Below are positions 36,400 through 48,555 of a stretch of DNA of 64,000 nt, one piece after another (the stretch's first letter is position 1; every line of letters begins with the position of its first letter). Location of the stretch: contig QYAI01000193.1 in assembly GCA_003988855.1 (NCBI GenBank), positions 1 through 64,000 of the forward strand. Direction: 5' to 3'. This DNA comes from Arachnopeziza araneosa (taxonomy: Eukaryota > Ascomycota > Leotiomycetes > Helotiales > Arachnopezizaceae). The notes beneath the pieces are model-generated. The model did not search any database. It was not told the DNA's origin and saw only the letters and a list, made by a program, of their open reading frames with translations. The position numbers were made by a program, and so were the translations under genes.

Positions 36400-37205
36400 T
36401 TAGGGTATCAATCCAAGCAAGTCAACTACTTTATCTTGTTGCTTGGCTGCATTTCGGTCACGAAATATCCAGAGTATTTCATAGAAGGAATGCTCCTCAA
36501 GAGCTAGGGTCACGGAGCGAATGGCAGATTTGAACCTGAGAAATGGACCCCTCTGGTCCACTGATTTCACTTGCTTGGTTTGGTGAATATTCTGGTAGAA
36601 CACCTCTCGAGCACTATCTAGAGTATCCCATGAACACGAACACGGCCCCAAATGAATAGTTGTAGCGTGAGGTATTATGGCTTCTTGAGTAGTTCATATT
36701 CTTGTCCACCATGGACTTTTCATCATTGATTCCAACCCTCCTAAATGAGACTCGAGATTCATATCTCTACCAACCCTTTTTTGCATTATATTCAAGGCTA
36801 CTTGAGTCATGAAACTGAAAAATGCCTGTACTTTGGTGTGAGGTGTTTCAAATATGTTCAGAACGCCGTGCCAGATGAGTACATTCGAAGGCTGTGTATA
36901 AATATCTGCCATTATCCGAATCAGTTTGACTTCTCCATCTTCATCTGCCTGATTGATGAATATAGCATCAAACCGAAGAGTTCTTGGAGTAAGCCGTGTC
37001 GAATGTGCCTCAGTGGGGACTCAAGATTTGCGGTAGCGTGAAAGCTGTGCGATTCTATACGATATCAGTGGTGATATCGGGATCTCCCCAGACATGTGAT
37101 AGAGCTTCATACTCCAGAGAATCTCTTAATGATGCTGTAATTAAGCTGCATTGAATTTTGTCTTCATGCTCTCCAGGCGGAAGGGTCAAAAGCCGGATTT
37201 GAATG
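36400..37205 (-). pseudogene. HET-domain pseudogene
   Basis: Fragments in changing minus frames follow the order of a HET (heterokaryon incompatibility) protein: QIRLLTLPPGEHEDK and YEALSHVWGDPDITTDIV then a TAG (about 37205-37067); NLESPLRHIRHG (about 37045); DAIFINQADE and MADIYTQPSNVLIW (36975-36860); and the later block DKVVDLLGLIP ending at 36400. At least one nonsense codon and two frameshifts separate them. The HET domain is known to trigger cell death on non-self recognition; this copy cannot make a whole protein. It is different from the intact HET gene at 55765-58024. Confidence 0.85.
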
Positions 37206-38109
37206 TGCACCTAGAGAACTACAACGGGGGTACATATTTTTATTGAGTTCTACTAGAATAGCTTCTTCATTGAATAATCAGGATAATGTGGCTAGATAGA
37301 AAACCTTTGCGCGATGCAGAGGCGGTAGTCAAGAAGTTTGTGCGCTGTTAAGGGATTGGCAAGACGCCCCGCTGGGAAGAGAAAGAGAGGAATTTGATCA
37401 CCACAAATTAAACAGCCAAATATTAATATCAAAACAAATATTAAATCTAAATGGAATCCAGATAACAAATTGCTTGAAAAGGTTATGTGCTAATTAATTT
37501 AACTGATTTATGAGCTCTAACATATCTTTGGCGGTCAATGTAGAACGCCTCGCATTATTGTGAAGCTCAACCCCACCACTTTTTCTTTCTCTAGGAGCGC
37601 AGAAGTTAGGTCTGATTGGCGCAAAATTAGGTAGAAAGTCACTCATCCTGAGTAAGATGAAGGTTTTTACTCTTTTCAATACTGAGATTGTCTAAACGTT
37701 TATGTGGGGTTTCCACCATAAATGATCGAACGATACCCCGCAGTAGTACAAGTTCTGAGAAATGAGAGAAGGGAGACCGTTTTTGAGGCCGCCAAAATTT
37801 GCTCCAGAGAATGTATCTTCCTAAAATTTATTTACACATCAGCTTCTGAGAGACCTGCATAGTCGACTAATTCTCTGTGGTGGCAATATTGGCTCAGTAT
37901 TTAGAAGACATGTACTGAGGGAATGTCAAAATCAGGGAAAGGAAACCGATCAAGTACCATTTGGTTCTCATGGCAAGCGTCATTTTGCGCAAAAGTTAAA
38001 ATTCTTCACCAAACTGCTTATTTGAAATGGTAGTGAGAACATTAGATGGTGTTTTGGAATTAAAATCTCACAGTGATGTTACTCAATTCTAAAAAAAGAA
38101 AAATTTAGG
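37206..38109. other. No recognisable gene
   Basis: A 61-codon minus frame at 37494-37679 is the only sizeable open stretch, without motifs. Confidence 0.4.
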
Positions 38110-38116
38110 AAAAAAA
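38110..38116 (-). terminator. Pol III T7 terminator of tRNA-Ile
   Basis: Seven T on the minus strand, four nucleotides after the discriminator base of the tRNA-Ile gene. Confidence 0.7.
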
Positions 38117-38120
38117 GAAC

Positions 38121-38210
38121 TGGTCACTACGAGGGTCGAACTCGCGACCTTGGCGTATCAAGTATGATTTGATATTAGCACCACGCTCTAACCAACTGAG
38201 CTAAGCGACC
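38121..38210 (-). tRNA. tRNA-Ile(AAU) with ordinary 16-nt anticodon-loop intron
   Basis: 90 nt. Acceptor stem GGTCGCT pairs with AGTGACC (one G-U), discriminator A, A box TTAGCTCAGTTGG, B box GAGTTCGACCC. Anticodon loop CTAATAA carries anticodon AAU. A 16-nt intron sits one base 3' of the anticodon, the canonical place for removal by tRNA endonuclease. This is the continuous counterpart of the interrupted gene at 34857-35088. Confidence 0.95.
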
Positions 38211-40122
38211 ATTTGGTTTTGTGATGTATAGATTCTCGTTAAAATATTATATAAAGGTTATTTAAATTTCGGCCGTTTCGGAGCTAAATTTGCCGACATC
38301 CGTGATGTCAGCCTTCCTGTCACTTCAACTCCCGAATAAATATCCATCAACCGGTTCTGTGAAGTTGTGGCACCCGCAGATCACCACTTGATTGATATCG
38401 ATAGCAAAGGATTCTTTCCAGCTTCTTGCGGGTTCAACCTGCTTGTGAAGGTAAGACTGCCTTCCTGGTCCTGTGCTTAAATTTTCGCATTCTTCCAAGC
38501 CTTCGAACGATTCTATCGTACCTCTTGATGCGGTGACTACGAGCCCTTTCGCTTTCGCTGCTCCATGATCACGGAACCCAACAGATCTCATCGCGGCGAG
38601 AGCGATTCCTTCCAAATCTCAGCCCCTCGAAGGCACCTTGATGTTCTATCTACACTCCCCTTCTATAGCGATACGGCGCGACAACGCATTTCAGCAATGC
38701 GATTGATATCATCGATTACATACATGAATATATACTTGGGGATTGGATACAAGGCGGTGCAAACCGCCCCTTCAAAGTCGGCGGGCTTCTGTATACCAAG
38801 TCGTAAGAATCGCTTTGGTGACCACGCAGATTTGCGCATGTGTTTCTACGTGATTGTAAGAGAAATGAGAGGGCCATTCTGAGCATAGTTCTGCAGGACA
38901 CCCAATTAGCCACTGTAACTTGAATTGTCTTGTACAATTTACCTTCAGAGTATTCTCATAAGACACAGTCGAATCCAAGTTCCAGATAGATATGTGATCC
39001 TTGAGAGCGTCTGCCACAGCTCAAGGCATGTTAGAAGATTAGTTGTTGTACTGCTTGTAATTGAAACGGCCACACGGCTTCACGTATATACAGTTTGACG
39101 ATCATCCTACTGTATTATTGTAGCGGGGTTGGCTAACCTTACCTACGCCTGTCTTAATTACTTGTAGTTTAAGATGGAACTATAGGCATACTTTTGAGGA
39201 ATATGACAGCTCTCGAGTCTTGAAATCTGAATTAAAACAACCTCCCCCCCATCTTCAAAGCCACGGGAGATTATCGGTGTAAAGGAGAAAGCCTACGTGA
39301 AAGGGTAACTAGCCTCCATTTTGATTTGAAATTGAAACATTTACTGCTCTTCTTTAGTAATTTTGATTCTTAACCTCTTGCTGCCTCCTGCCAGTATTTT
39401 GTCCTTCGTATTATCTTAGCCAACATATGTAAGGCTTTTTGAGTCTAGCGTATGCTCATTATGATTGGAGCCCACCTTCTAACCGTTTTCACTGTTATTA
39501 TGATCGGCCGGTCAAGAGTTAAACTAGAGACGGCCATCAGCACGGATGTGACGGTTTCAAACTGAGAAAAAATGCTCATATTCAGGTGATACAAAAATTT
39601 CAACGCCTCAGCGGCTGCTTGACCGAATACTCTATTGCAAAGTACGCTAGGCACCGTCTGGACGATATAACGCATCTCACTTCCCAAAGCTTGATGATTC
39701 AAATATAGCAAGGTTCAAGGATATAAGTGGATAAAGTTGGCAAGAAGCTGGTAGTCATAACGACATACCTGCAAAACGATCAGTTCTCTCTGGTGTAAGA
39801 GTTACAATCTCAAAGACGTAAATTTCCTGAATATTTTAGCTAGTGGAGCGAACATCTGATTCGAAAGTGTCTGCGAAAATATATTTCATGGCAGAATGTA
39901 TGTAGAAATAATGTTGTTTTGCTACTCGGAAGACCAAATATGAGAAAGCTACTGCCAGAGAATTTCCAAGAGCAATCGCCAAAAATGCTTTCCAAATCTT
40001 ATGGAAGCGCCAAAATCAATATTCCTGCACATGACGATTTCTCTCTCTTTTGCACAACCCAATTGCATAATATCAAGTCTCCATTATCACTCCTCAAGGA
40101 AATTGGATAAGGTCCCCCTCTA
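38211..40122. other. No recognisable gene
   Basis: A 96-codon minus frame (38325-38615) and an 88-codon minus frame (39445-39711) are open and moderately protein-like, but I recognise neither and see no splice partners. Confidence 0.4.
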
Positions 40123-41403
40123 CTAACTGCACGCCATTTCGTTGCTTTCTCCGAACCGTCCATAACAGATAGCGCACTGCAGTGGAAACTGGTTATTTGG
40201 AAAGGTGCCGCAAGGAGGCGTCATCATCTACTTCATTATCAGTATCTTATCGAAGATTAGTAGTATGTAGATTTAGGAGACATACCATCAAGGTTCGCTC
40301 TTGGCCTGTTTGTCTATCTACGCCTGTAAATTCCTTGGAATTCGACTCTTGCAGTGTCTCCATCGTACCCTTAAAGCAGTCGTCGCAAAAGTGAAATTCG
40401 CCTACCTCACAATCATGGATATAACCAAGCAAAAACGGAGTGCATTTACAATTGTGTGGCCAGATCATTGGTGGTCTATGTTTTGGGATATGTGCGCGGC
40501 ACACACTTCGAATTCGGAGTGCTGCTAATGAGTCTCGGCGCTGGTAATCAGTCTTGGCCATTTCGGAGGCAGAGGAAATGATCTCGCATTTTTGGATAAT
40601 ACAATTCTCACACTCCTAGAAAGAACTTTCTTAGTCAAGCGCGTGAGTAAAGACAACATGAGACGGGATTTAATAGTCAATATCCGCCCAGCATTCCGTC
40701 TCAGACTCGGTGTTGAAAATAAACTGACAAGAAAGAACAAGTGACGGCACAACGGCAGTTGAGAGCTACAGGAAATTCGACAACAATGGAGGAATTGGCA
40801 AAGGAATAATAATTGACAGCAATGAAAGTTTCGACAGCGATTCGTTGAGGCTTACCTTGCACATTTGCTGGCCACAACAATGACAGCGTCGATGTTCATC
40901 GAATTCATGCATCAACCTAGACTTGACACACTCACGCAACGAGTGGTGCCATAAATGCATGAATTTGCGTTCGTCTGTGACTTGTAAACCCACAGAGCTC
41001 ATTATCTCACTAAATACCTCAAGATTCGTGCGGCGGTTCAGCTGGTGAATTGCTCGCTCGAGATCTGAAAGGGCGTAGTTTCCTCCATCGATAGAGCTAT
41101 TGATTGAAGATGAATCATCTTAATCAGAATCAGAGAGTTCTGAAGCTGAAGATGTATTGGATCTAGTGAATGCAGAAGAATCATGCCCATCGCCAAAACT
41201 ACACTCTCTATGTTGTGAATTTCCGTGTCCAACTTGATTGCTTAACAGAAGGGTTCTGGCTTCGACAAGAGCAATAAAGTGCTCGATCAAAGGTGTAGCT
41301 TTGGCAGTGTCATCGATCCATCGAAAACGCCGCGTGGCATGACATGAGGTCCTTCATGCAAAAGACTTGGTCCTTGGCCATGCCAGTCCGTATACTGAGC
41401 CAT
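40123..41403 (-). pseudogene. Cys-rich zinc-binding-like family, copy B (frameshift and TAA)
   Basis: Exons 41403-40856, 40615-40286 and 40188-40123. The two 3' exons and their phases match those of the intact paralogue at 44118-45412. Cys pairs occur in the same order: C-x-C-C-GQQM-C-K at the end of exon 1, E-C-E-N-C at the start of the next, C-K-C-T then F-C-D-D-C in its second half, and C-A-I-C in the last. Two lesions lie in exon 1. A one-base loss in the T-homopolymer at about 41323-41327 joins MAQYTDWHGQGPSLL to WIDDTAKATPLIEHF. A TAA at 41120-41122 falls in a Ser/Asp-rich stretch. The first intron of the paralogue is absent here. The C-terminus is shorter than in copies C and D. Function unknown; the Cys spacing suggests zinc binding. 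Confidence 0.7.
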
Positions 41404-42400
41404 ATTTGGTAGAGTAGAACTGTAGAAGCCTTGGGGGCTGTTGGGGGAGGGCTTGACTTGATCGAAGCTGAAGGAATTGTAGACGAAATACAGGAATTTC
41501 CTTTCGCGTACGTTGCAAAGGTAGATATGAGGTTGTCGTGTTCGTGATCTTTTATGATTCGTGAAGCTGTGGTCTAGGAAAGAAGCGGTAGTAGCTCGTC
41601 GCTTGAGATAAAAGGTTTGTGGCTTGACAAGTGTGCAGGGAGCATGAAGTTGAGGAGGGGCTAGTTTGACGTTGCAGTGTCGTGGCTTGTAGAGGTATGA
41701 GTGCAGATTCGAAAAGATATCATAGCTCTTGGTGTTAAAAAAGAAACGATTGTAGGGGAATAAGTGTGAGGTCTGGGTGGAGGCGGGTCTGAGTTAAGTT
41801 CTCGTGTACTGCGGGGACTATTGTTGATTTTAGAGTGTAAACTGCAAACGAGAGACTGTTAGGACGAAGATTTTGGTCACAAGCTCTTCACGAAAACCAC
41901 AAACTAGAGACTCAACTTACGGATATGACACGGTCAAGTATGAGCCGATCATTGTGACTCGCAGAAATGATGAGAGCAGCAGAGTAAATCGTCGAGTTGA
42001 ACGGATTAAAGAGCTCGCCTGCTAATTCATTGCCGTTCAAGAAAGGATCCAGCTGAATCCAATTTTAATAGCGAGCAGTGTTCGGAGGCATTGACTGTCG
42101 GCAGCAGGAAAATATCACATCTACCAGAGGTCTGAGGGCCATTGGGCACGAGGAAATGGTAATTTTGATGGATGATAAAATCTAGTAAAAGAGGAGTTGC
42201 GTAACTGAGCATATATTTACTAGATAAATGCGTTATTAAACACGCAAAATGAACCAGATCTTCGTTACACAGGTAAGCAAAAACCACTCTATCAGCCTAG
42301 GCTACGTTCATTTCTTAACCAAAACGATTCATCATCTTTGGTTTTGTAGTGGGGTTCTAGGGTGCATAGTATTTTTCGGCTATTTCGCTAGTGAAAGCAC
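41404..42400. other. No recognisable gene
   Basis: One 86-codon minus frame (42027-42287) has no motif. The region may contain the promoter of the minus-strand gene ending at 40123. Confidence 0.4.
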
Positions 42401-42787
42401 GTGTTGAGGGCTCTCTATAAAGGAGGTCCTACTATGCATCTACACAGCAAGGAGAGACACACAAGAACAAGAGAAGATTCATGGGATACGGAATACAGAC
42501 AGCAGCAAGGGATTCATGGAGATAGAGAAGAGAGAATAGATTGCGTTGTTGCGAGTGGAGCATTGATCATACGGATTTTATTGACTGACATTCTTTTCTT
42601 ACTGATTCATTGATTCATCTACTTATTCATTGTTTGCTGCTTGCACTGCTTTCTGGTCTTTCGAACACACGGTTTTTGCTTCAGGTTCTTGTTTCAGTTG
42701 TTCTTCCGAAATATACATATCGAGAGTCAGCTGGAAGCCAACGAGATTCTTATTTTATTGGCTGCTCCTCCTACCCTCGTGCGGTAT
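42401..42787 (+). mobile_element. Dispersed repeat copy 2, possible LTR-element end
   Basis: 42697-42787 matches the first 110 nt of the window in the same orientation. Upstream lie CTCTATAAAGG (about 42413), a purine-rich leader and an open stretch (42401-42613) without motifs. Layout resembles an LTR promoter and R/U5 region, but defined LTR borders were not found. Confidence 0.45.
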
Positions 42788-43010
42788 CTGTTTTAAAAAT
42801 GAAGAAGTTAACTAGTATCCGATGAATTCAACGAAGAACATATGGGCAGCAACCTGGACTGTTTTGCGCACTGTCCATGCTTAGAGTTGTATTTGAAACC
42901 TAGAACCTATTTGTTGGTACAATAATCACGTGCCACGCATAAGAGCCTAGTTAGTCAGGCAGCCAGAACCCCATAAGGGTTCTCCAGCTGCCTCCATCCT
43001 TCTTTCTAAT

Positions 43011-43025
43011 NNNNNNNNNNNNNNN
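43011..43025. other. Assembly gap (15 N)
   Basis: Fifteen undetermined bases. Sequence on the two sides need not be contiguous at the stated distance. Confidence 1.
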
Positions 43026-44117
43026 AACTTAACCCACCGATACAGACCCCTCCACAACGTGAGGAGTCCAGTATCCAGGGTAAACCGGCCAATACGAATA
43101 ACCTAGGTTTATCGTGAACCGACACTATTAATCTCAGGAAGCAGATAGAGGTATATGCCTGTGCGAACATGAGCAAGAGGAAGAGCCGAATTCTATACTA
43201 AGATACGTTGGAAGCGCAACACGCCTTTTAGTTAAACAATTTTAGCGTATTCACTCACTCTAAGAGATCATAAATAGAATGTTCATTGAAGAAGCAATAT
43301 GTACAGATGCAGAGAGATGTCGTCTCTCGCAAAGCCTTATCCCATCAAAACATCAATCATACTTTGACGTGAAAACTATCTTTTCTAAGCGCTATATATT
43401 CTAGCTCAACTAGCAATATATTCTCATATTGTAAGATTAGATCAATCTATGCTCTATTTCCGAGTAGCAACGTGTTAAGCGATAAAATTTTAAACAACAC
43501 ATTGCCTCTAACTCTGTATCTCAAAGTCAATATATTGAACTCATATCTAACATCTAGAATACCTAGAGTTGTGGTGGTTGAGCATTGATATTTCGATGAG
43601 CTATTGGAAGATTAGGATAACTAGTTTGATCTGCTCAGGTATTCGCCACGGATTTCGACCACCACAGAAACTGAAATGTTGCTTTCTGATCCGGCTATTC
43701 TCTTGATATTATATATAGAAGAGCTACCCTTATTGGGGATGATAATGAGTTTCCGCGAAGTTATGAGACGACTGATCAGAAGATTGCAAATTGTTACACG
43801 TGATAACTGACCTGAGCACTTTTCGGGCGGAAGTGAGCTTGTGATATTTTAGAGCTGCTATATGAAGATTATATAGTGAGGAAGAATAGAAATGATACTT
43901 CAAGAGTGTTAGAAATTTAACTTGTTGATTTTTCTTGAATTGTGAGTACCGCGCAATGGAGGTTGGGAATAGAGACATGTGTTGACTTCCAAATCCTTTG
44001 CAACACAACTCAAATATTTATCTCTAGGATAGATGGAGAAGATCAAATCAACAATGCTAAAGAGAAGTTAAGTACCATTTGTATATGTTGAGTATTAGCT
44101 CTCATTCTGCCAAAGGC
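43026..44117. other. No recognisable gene
   Basis: AT-rich. A 92-codon minus frame (43730-44008) has no motif and may lie in the 3' flank of nothing recognisable. Confidence 0.4.
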
Positions 44118-45412
44118 TTATATAGACTCTTTATATCTCCCGTCGTAAAGCCAGAAACACTCTCCAGTGTTCCAAAAGTGTTTAACACCCTCGTTCGGTC
44201 CGTTAACTTTGATTCCTGGCGGATTGATAGAGAATGGAAAGCAAGTTCCGAGACTTATTTTGCAAGCGTACATCTGTTCAAACCGTTCAATTAGTATATG
44301 TATACGCATCTCAGACAGAGTTCTTGCATGATGACTTACTTTAGCAACAATCGGTTTACCTTTTGTATCTTTCGTAAGGCCCCGCAGGACATTCAACTGT
44401 GACAGAGAAACATTGGCATCATTTATACAAGGTATGCACAGATGACCAGAGCCCTGCTCGCAACTATGAGGGGCTATAAAGACTTCGGTGCAACTGCAGC
44501 GTTTGTCCAGGAAAGGTTCGAATCTGGGGCATAACGCACACTCCGAAGCAATGCGCACAGCAGCGATGGTCTTGCATCGGAGGAGCTCATAAATCATGGG
44601 TTTCACCCCTTTGATCGAAGTGCAAAATCTTAGTGGGCAGACTGAATAATCCTGTAGCATGTTAGTGGATGAGAAGATAATTTTTGAGAAGGTTTCTTGC
44701 TAAATGGAGCAGTAATAAAGTAATTGATGAAGCTCAGTTTCGATGGTGAGGGCCAATAATTGGCAGCAATGAGAATAATCAATACTACATTGATAATTAA
44801 GGACAAAGAGAAGCTGAGTGTAAATTCGAAGCCTTGGAGAGAAGAGAGATCGCGACTTACTTTGCATAGTTGAGCATCGCACCGAGTACAAAATCTATCC
44901 AGATTGTAGGCGTGTTGTTGACCAGATCTGGTGCAAGTTCCAAGACAGCGCTTATACAACCATGTCCAATCTGCTTCAGCCAGTATATCCCACTCATCTA
45001 AACATTCGTCAAGTACCGTGGGAGTGAGGAAATGAGCAATAGCCCTAGAGAGTTTAGCGCAAGCGAAAATGTTGCCATGAACTTACGATAGCTCTTTGAA
45101 AAAGTCCTGAAAGCTGTAGCTTTGCTCGTTCTCTTCAGGTTCATCTACCTCGCTCTCATCCTCATTATCGCTAAAGTATCCTTCGTCCGAAACACTGTTG
45201 TGCTCTTCCTCCGCCGGCTCTTCAAAGTCGAGAGTATTGACATCGCCGCTGTGTCCGTCTAGAACAACTTTCAGGTATAAGATCTCCGGCATAAGCTCTT
45301 GAACTAGTTCAAGAGAAATCGACATCTTGTCGAAGTACGAAATGGTATTTGAAGAGGTGGTAAAAGATATGTTGGATTTTGATTCACAACTGATGGTACG
45401 TCTTGAAGCCAT
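44118..45412 (-). CDS. Cys-rich zinc-binding-like protein, intact family member A
   Basis: Four exons: 45412-45087, 45044-44861, 44651-44340 and 44273-44118, giving 325 residues with matching phases at all three introns (GTAAGT donors throughout). The N-terminal third is acidic (EEPAEEEHNSVSDEGY and similar). Then come Cys clusters: C-x3-C (about residue 150), C-T-R-C-x4-C-K at the exon 2/3 border, C-P-L-R-F-C, C-A-L-C, C-S-C with C-x8-C (GSGHLCIPC) and a last pair in the final exon. There are no transmembrane segments or signal peptide. The order of Cys clusters and intron positions is shared with copies B and C. No known domain is recognised, though the pattern suggests a treble-clef or RING-like zinc fold. 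It is the only undamaged copy of the family in the window. Confidence 0.8.
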
Positions 45413-46500
45413 GTGGATATAAGAGTTGGATGAATGTAAATATAATCTTATTTGTGACTGAAGAAGTGGTCACAGTCTTGGAAGGATAAATATTTCGTAG
45501 CATATCATTCAAATTTAGATGATGTTGCTATATTTCCAGTGACAGGCCTAATAAGGGGCGACTAAGGAAAGTTCTGGGCCACTAGCAATGGGAGCTATAC
45601 TCCGTTTACCATGACATGACGTAATGAGCTACTAATCCGCGGATAGGCTAGGGAACAAGATTTATTAGCACTACTATATCTAATTTGGATGATGGAAGGC
45701 AACCGGATTTTGGGATTCATCAAGACAAGCTTCGTTGTTATTTCTAGGCAGGCATCGGCTCAGGGCTCTTTATAGGTTAGTTCTGCTTGCTTGGAGTAGA
45801 GAGATTTACTTGCTATTTGACAACTAAACTACGGCATCGTGGTTAGCATATCTAAACCGACTCCACAAACGGGCGATCTTTCAATGCTGTTGTATTCCGT
45901 GGCGCTCTTCCATGACACAGGCTACATACATATGTCCATTCGCTATTGTGACGCCGTGACAAAACACAAAAGAATTACGACAGTTCATCTTCACCACTCG
46001 CTGAAATTTATTGAAGATGTAAGCTTTGCCTCGTAACACTTGTATGCGGTTCTGTGGTTTTCAGGAGCAAAGCCCACCTGCATATGTATGATCGCATTAT
46101 CTGTTGTGCCTCAGGAGCCAATTGTTAGCTACCACACTAGCGACTCTGACTTCGCCCCCAACATTAGCAGCTGTAGCATTGGTCATTTTCATGCTTATCT
46201 GGTTTTGTTTGCCGTTTCCGCACAGCGACTGCTTCACCTGCCACAAGAAAAACAGTATCCTAGATTTGCCATTTGCTGCTGAATTCCTTGTCGCTGGATG
46301 AGAACAAGGCAAAATTTGCCTTGTTTGTAGATAACTTAGTGTAGCGGATGCGAACCAAGTTCCATTCACTTTTTAATTGACCTATAAGTTTGATCGTTCT
46401 CCCAAATCTTAACCTTCACCAAATTTAATCCTGCTACCATATTTCACAGTACTCTCAACGTCGTGTGCTCATAAAACCTCAGGTCATCTGTTGTGTAGCA
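45413..46500. other. No recognisable gene
   Basis: Open stretches on opposite strands around 46.04-46.37 kb overlap and show no motifs. The 5' flanks of the divergent genes at 45412 (-) and 46501 (+) are here. Confidence 0.45.
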
Positions 46501-47526
46501 ATGGTACGCAAATTCTTTTACCAAATGTGGCGCCTCAGCACAAAACCCTTCCAATGGTCACGCTTCAATACCCCGATTTCTCTCAGACAGCGGTTAACAA
46601 TGGGTCGGTCAGAGAAGAAGGAAACGGAATTCCTCACGACAATGCGCAAAAATTCTGAACTACTACCCAGGCTCATCGCTCAGCACTTAGCGACAGACGA
46701 AACATCTGCGAGAGACAAAATCGAGCACTCATCAATGCATTCCCAGAAATGGAAAAAAGAGTCATCGTACAAAAGTCCGCAAGAATTTTCCCGCAGGGGT
46801 GTCAATTTAATCTTCCGAGATCGCCTGTTGAAAGCCTGGAAAGCACTCCTAGCACGTGAAATGTCAGACGACTGGCACCAAATACTGTCAAAGTCACCCT
46901 CGACATATTGGATTGATGCAATCATAAAGCATACTCCACAACACGTCAAACGGGTATTAGCAGCGGATCAGCCTCCGAGTATTGCTCAGCTAGAGTTGAT
47001 CGGATGGTCTCCCACAACCGCCGCCGGAGTCTATGGATGGATCTTGAAACGAGAGCTACCTGCAGCCCTCTTCAATGACGAAAACTATCTCTGGATTGGC
47101 TCCGCTAGCAAACACAACGGAGGTTTAGATGCTAGAAGGTCTGGCCTTCTGTCATCACGAGCTTCGACCCGTGATGAGGTCCCGAAACCCTATATCAGAG
47201 ATCTAAGTCTGACACAGAGAGGGACCCTTTTCACTTTGCTTAAGATCCAATTTCACAATAGTTCTCCTGAAGAAGTGGAAAGAGTCAGGAGATTGGTGAC
47301 TTTGGCAAAAGAAGTCTTCATCATCTTGTTAGGAGCTGCAAAGGATCGCCAGGCAGATGCGATGTCTATCCCTTGGAAGTTAGAGCATCTCCCATATCGC
47401 GGTCTCTCGAGCCACAATCTAGGAAGGAACATAAAGCGATCTTGTCAAATATGTGGTGCTGGCGGGAGCCCTTCTTCCAAGAAAGTTTGTGGTTCCTCTG
47501 GAAAGGATAAAATGTCCGGTATCTGA
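46501..47526 (+). CDS. GIY-YIG-like nuclease-domain protein with Cys tail
   Basis: A single-exon frame of 341 codons from ATG 46501 (the frame is open further upstream; 46597 is another possible start). The first 150 residues are helical and basic. The middle has GVYGWILK (about residue 176), then YLWIGSAS with N-GGLDARRSG some 25-30 residues later. This is the arrangement of a GIY-YIG fold: beta-strand GVY, then Y-(L/W)-I-G-S, then the conserved Arg. A C-x2-C (CQICGAGG) lies near the C-terminus. GIY-YIG domains are single-strand-cutting endonuclease modules in repair and mobile elements; fungal genomes carry stand-alone versions of unknown role. The assignment rests on the short motif only. 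Confidence 0.6.
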   Translation: MVRKFFYQMWRLSTKPFQWSRFNTPISLRQRLTMGRSEKKETEFLTTMRKNSELLPRLIAQHLATDETSARDKIEHSSMHSQKWKKESSYKSPQEFSRRGVNLIFRDRLLKAWKALLAREMSDDWHQILSKSPSTYWIDAIIKHTPQHVKRVLAADQPPSIAQLELIGWSPTTAAGVYGWILKRELPAALFNDENYLWIGSASKHNGGLDARRSGLLSSRASTRDEVPKPYIRDLSLTQRGTLFTLLKIQFHNSSPEEVERVRRLVTLAKEVFIILLGAAKDRQADAMSIPWKLEHLPYRGLSSHNLGRNIKRSCQICGAGGSPSSKKVCGSSGKDKMSGI

Positions 47527-48399
47527 AATTTTTGGCGATGCTGTGTTCCTAATGGTAGTCATAGTGCGTGGGAAAGCCCCCTGAATCACGAAATTATATC
47601 AGTTTCGTTGATTCCGACAACAAAGGGGGAGTTGGACCAACTGATTGAAAATTCTCGCCATTTGTTTAGCGTAGCAAATTAACTTTCTTATTTCTACTCG
47701 ACGCCCCACTTACATCAGAATATACTAGGTGTTGTTTCGCGCCAAGCACCGGGCACGTGACACCCTCCCGCTCTGCTTGTCATTTATAGGTGCTTTTAGA
47801 ACACGGTTAGGAATTTCAAAATCACGATATATCCACACTACTCGTCACGTTCTTTTGAACTGACAGAAATCGAGAGCAATAAGTAGTGCTCTCTTGTGCA
47901 ACGTGAAGCAGCAAGCGTTAGATTGGCTGGAGTTGAGGTTGAAGGAAGACTAGGGAGGAGGCGTAAGACCAGGCACTAAGGTTGCTGTTGTGGCTCTAGA
48001 GGTATGCGCCCAAATAGTGATTGTTGTTGAGGTGATGGCTGCGATTCCTTGTTTGATGTTGGCGGATTAGGCAGAGGATTTTGATTCCTATCAGAATTGA
48101 GAGTGTCAGCCATATAAGACGTCATTTGATTAGGGTTGTGACTTACATTAGCTACGACGTACGTAAAAGTACCAATGGAAACAGTTTTAATTTTGACGTA
48201 GGAAGCTTAGCTTGGACTAAATGAGACCATCTTTGACGCTTCGGCTTGAACTAGGACGAAGGGCGTTACAAGCAATAAGTTTCAGGCAGCCGCTCTTTCA
48301 TGACGCTCGACACGTGCTACATACGTCTTTGAAATTATAATTATAACCTCGGTAATCTTTGATTAGGAGAAGGCTATAAACGGCGCACGACCGTCGACT
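47527..48399. other. No recognisable gene
   Basis: AT-rich intergenic DNA. A CACGTGACACC segment at 47754 resembles CACGTGACACG at 51789, possibly part of the same dispersed repeat. Confidence 0.4.
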
Positions 48400-48555
48400 T
48401 TGCTCAATAACTTTACTTCTTTGAAAAACAAACTCATCGACTACTTTTCATCGTACGACCACAAACTGCCACATCTGTCACTGCCTCGGTATGCACCATC
48501 ATTTGTAGTTAGAACCGATTTGTTGATTTTACTAACTGCAGCAGGCGAAGTTACA

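Noticed and set aside
44510..44530. GGTTCGAATCT resembling a tRNA B box
   Set aside because: No A box or cloverleaf nearby; it lies inside a coding exon of the Cys-rich gene.
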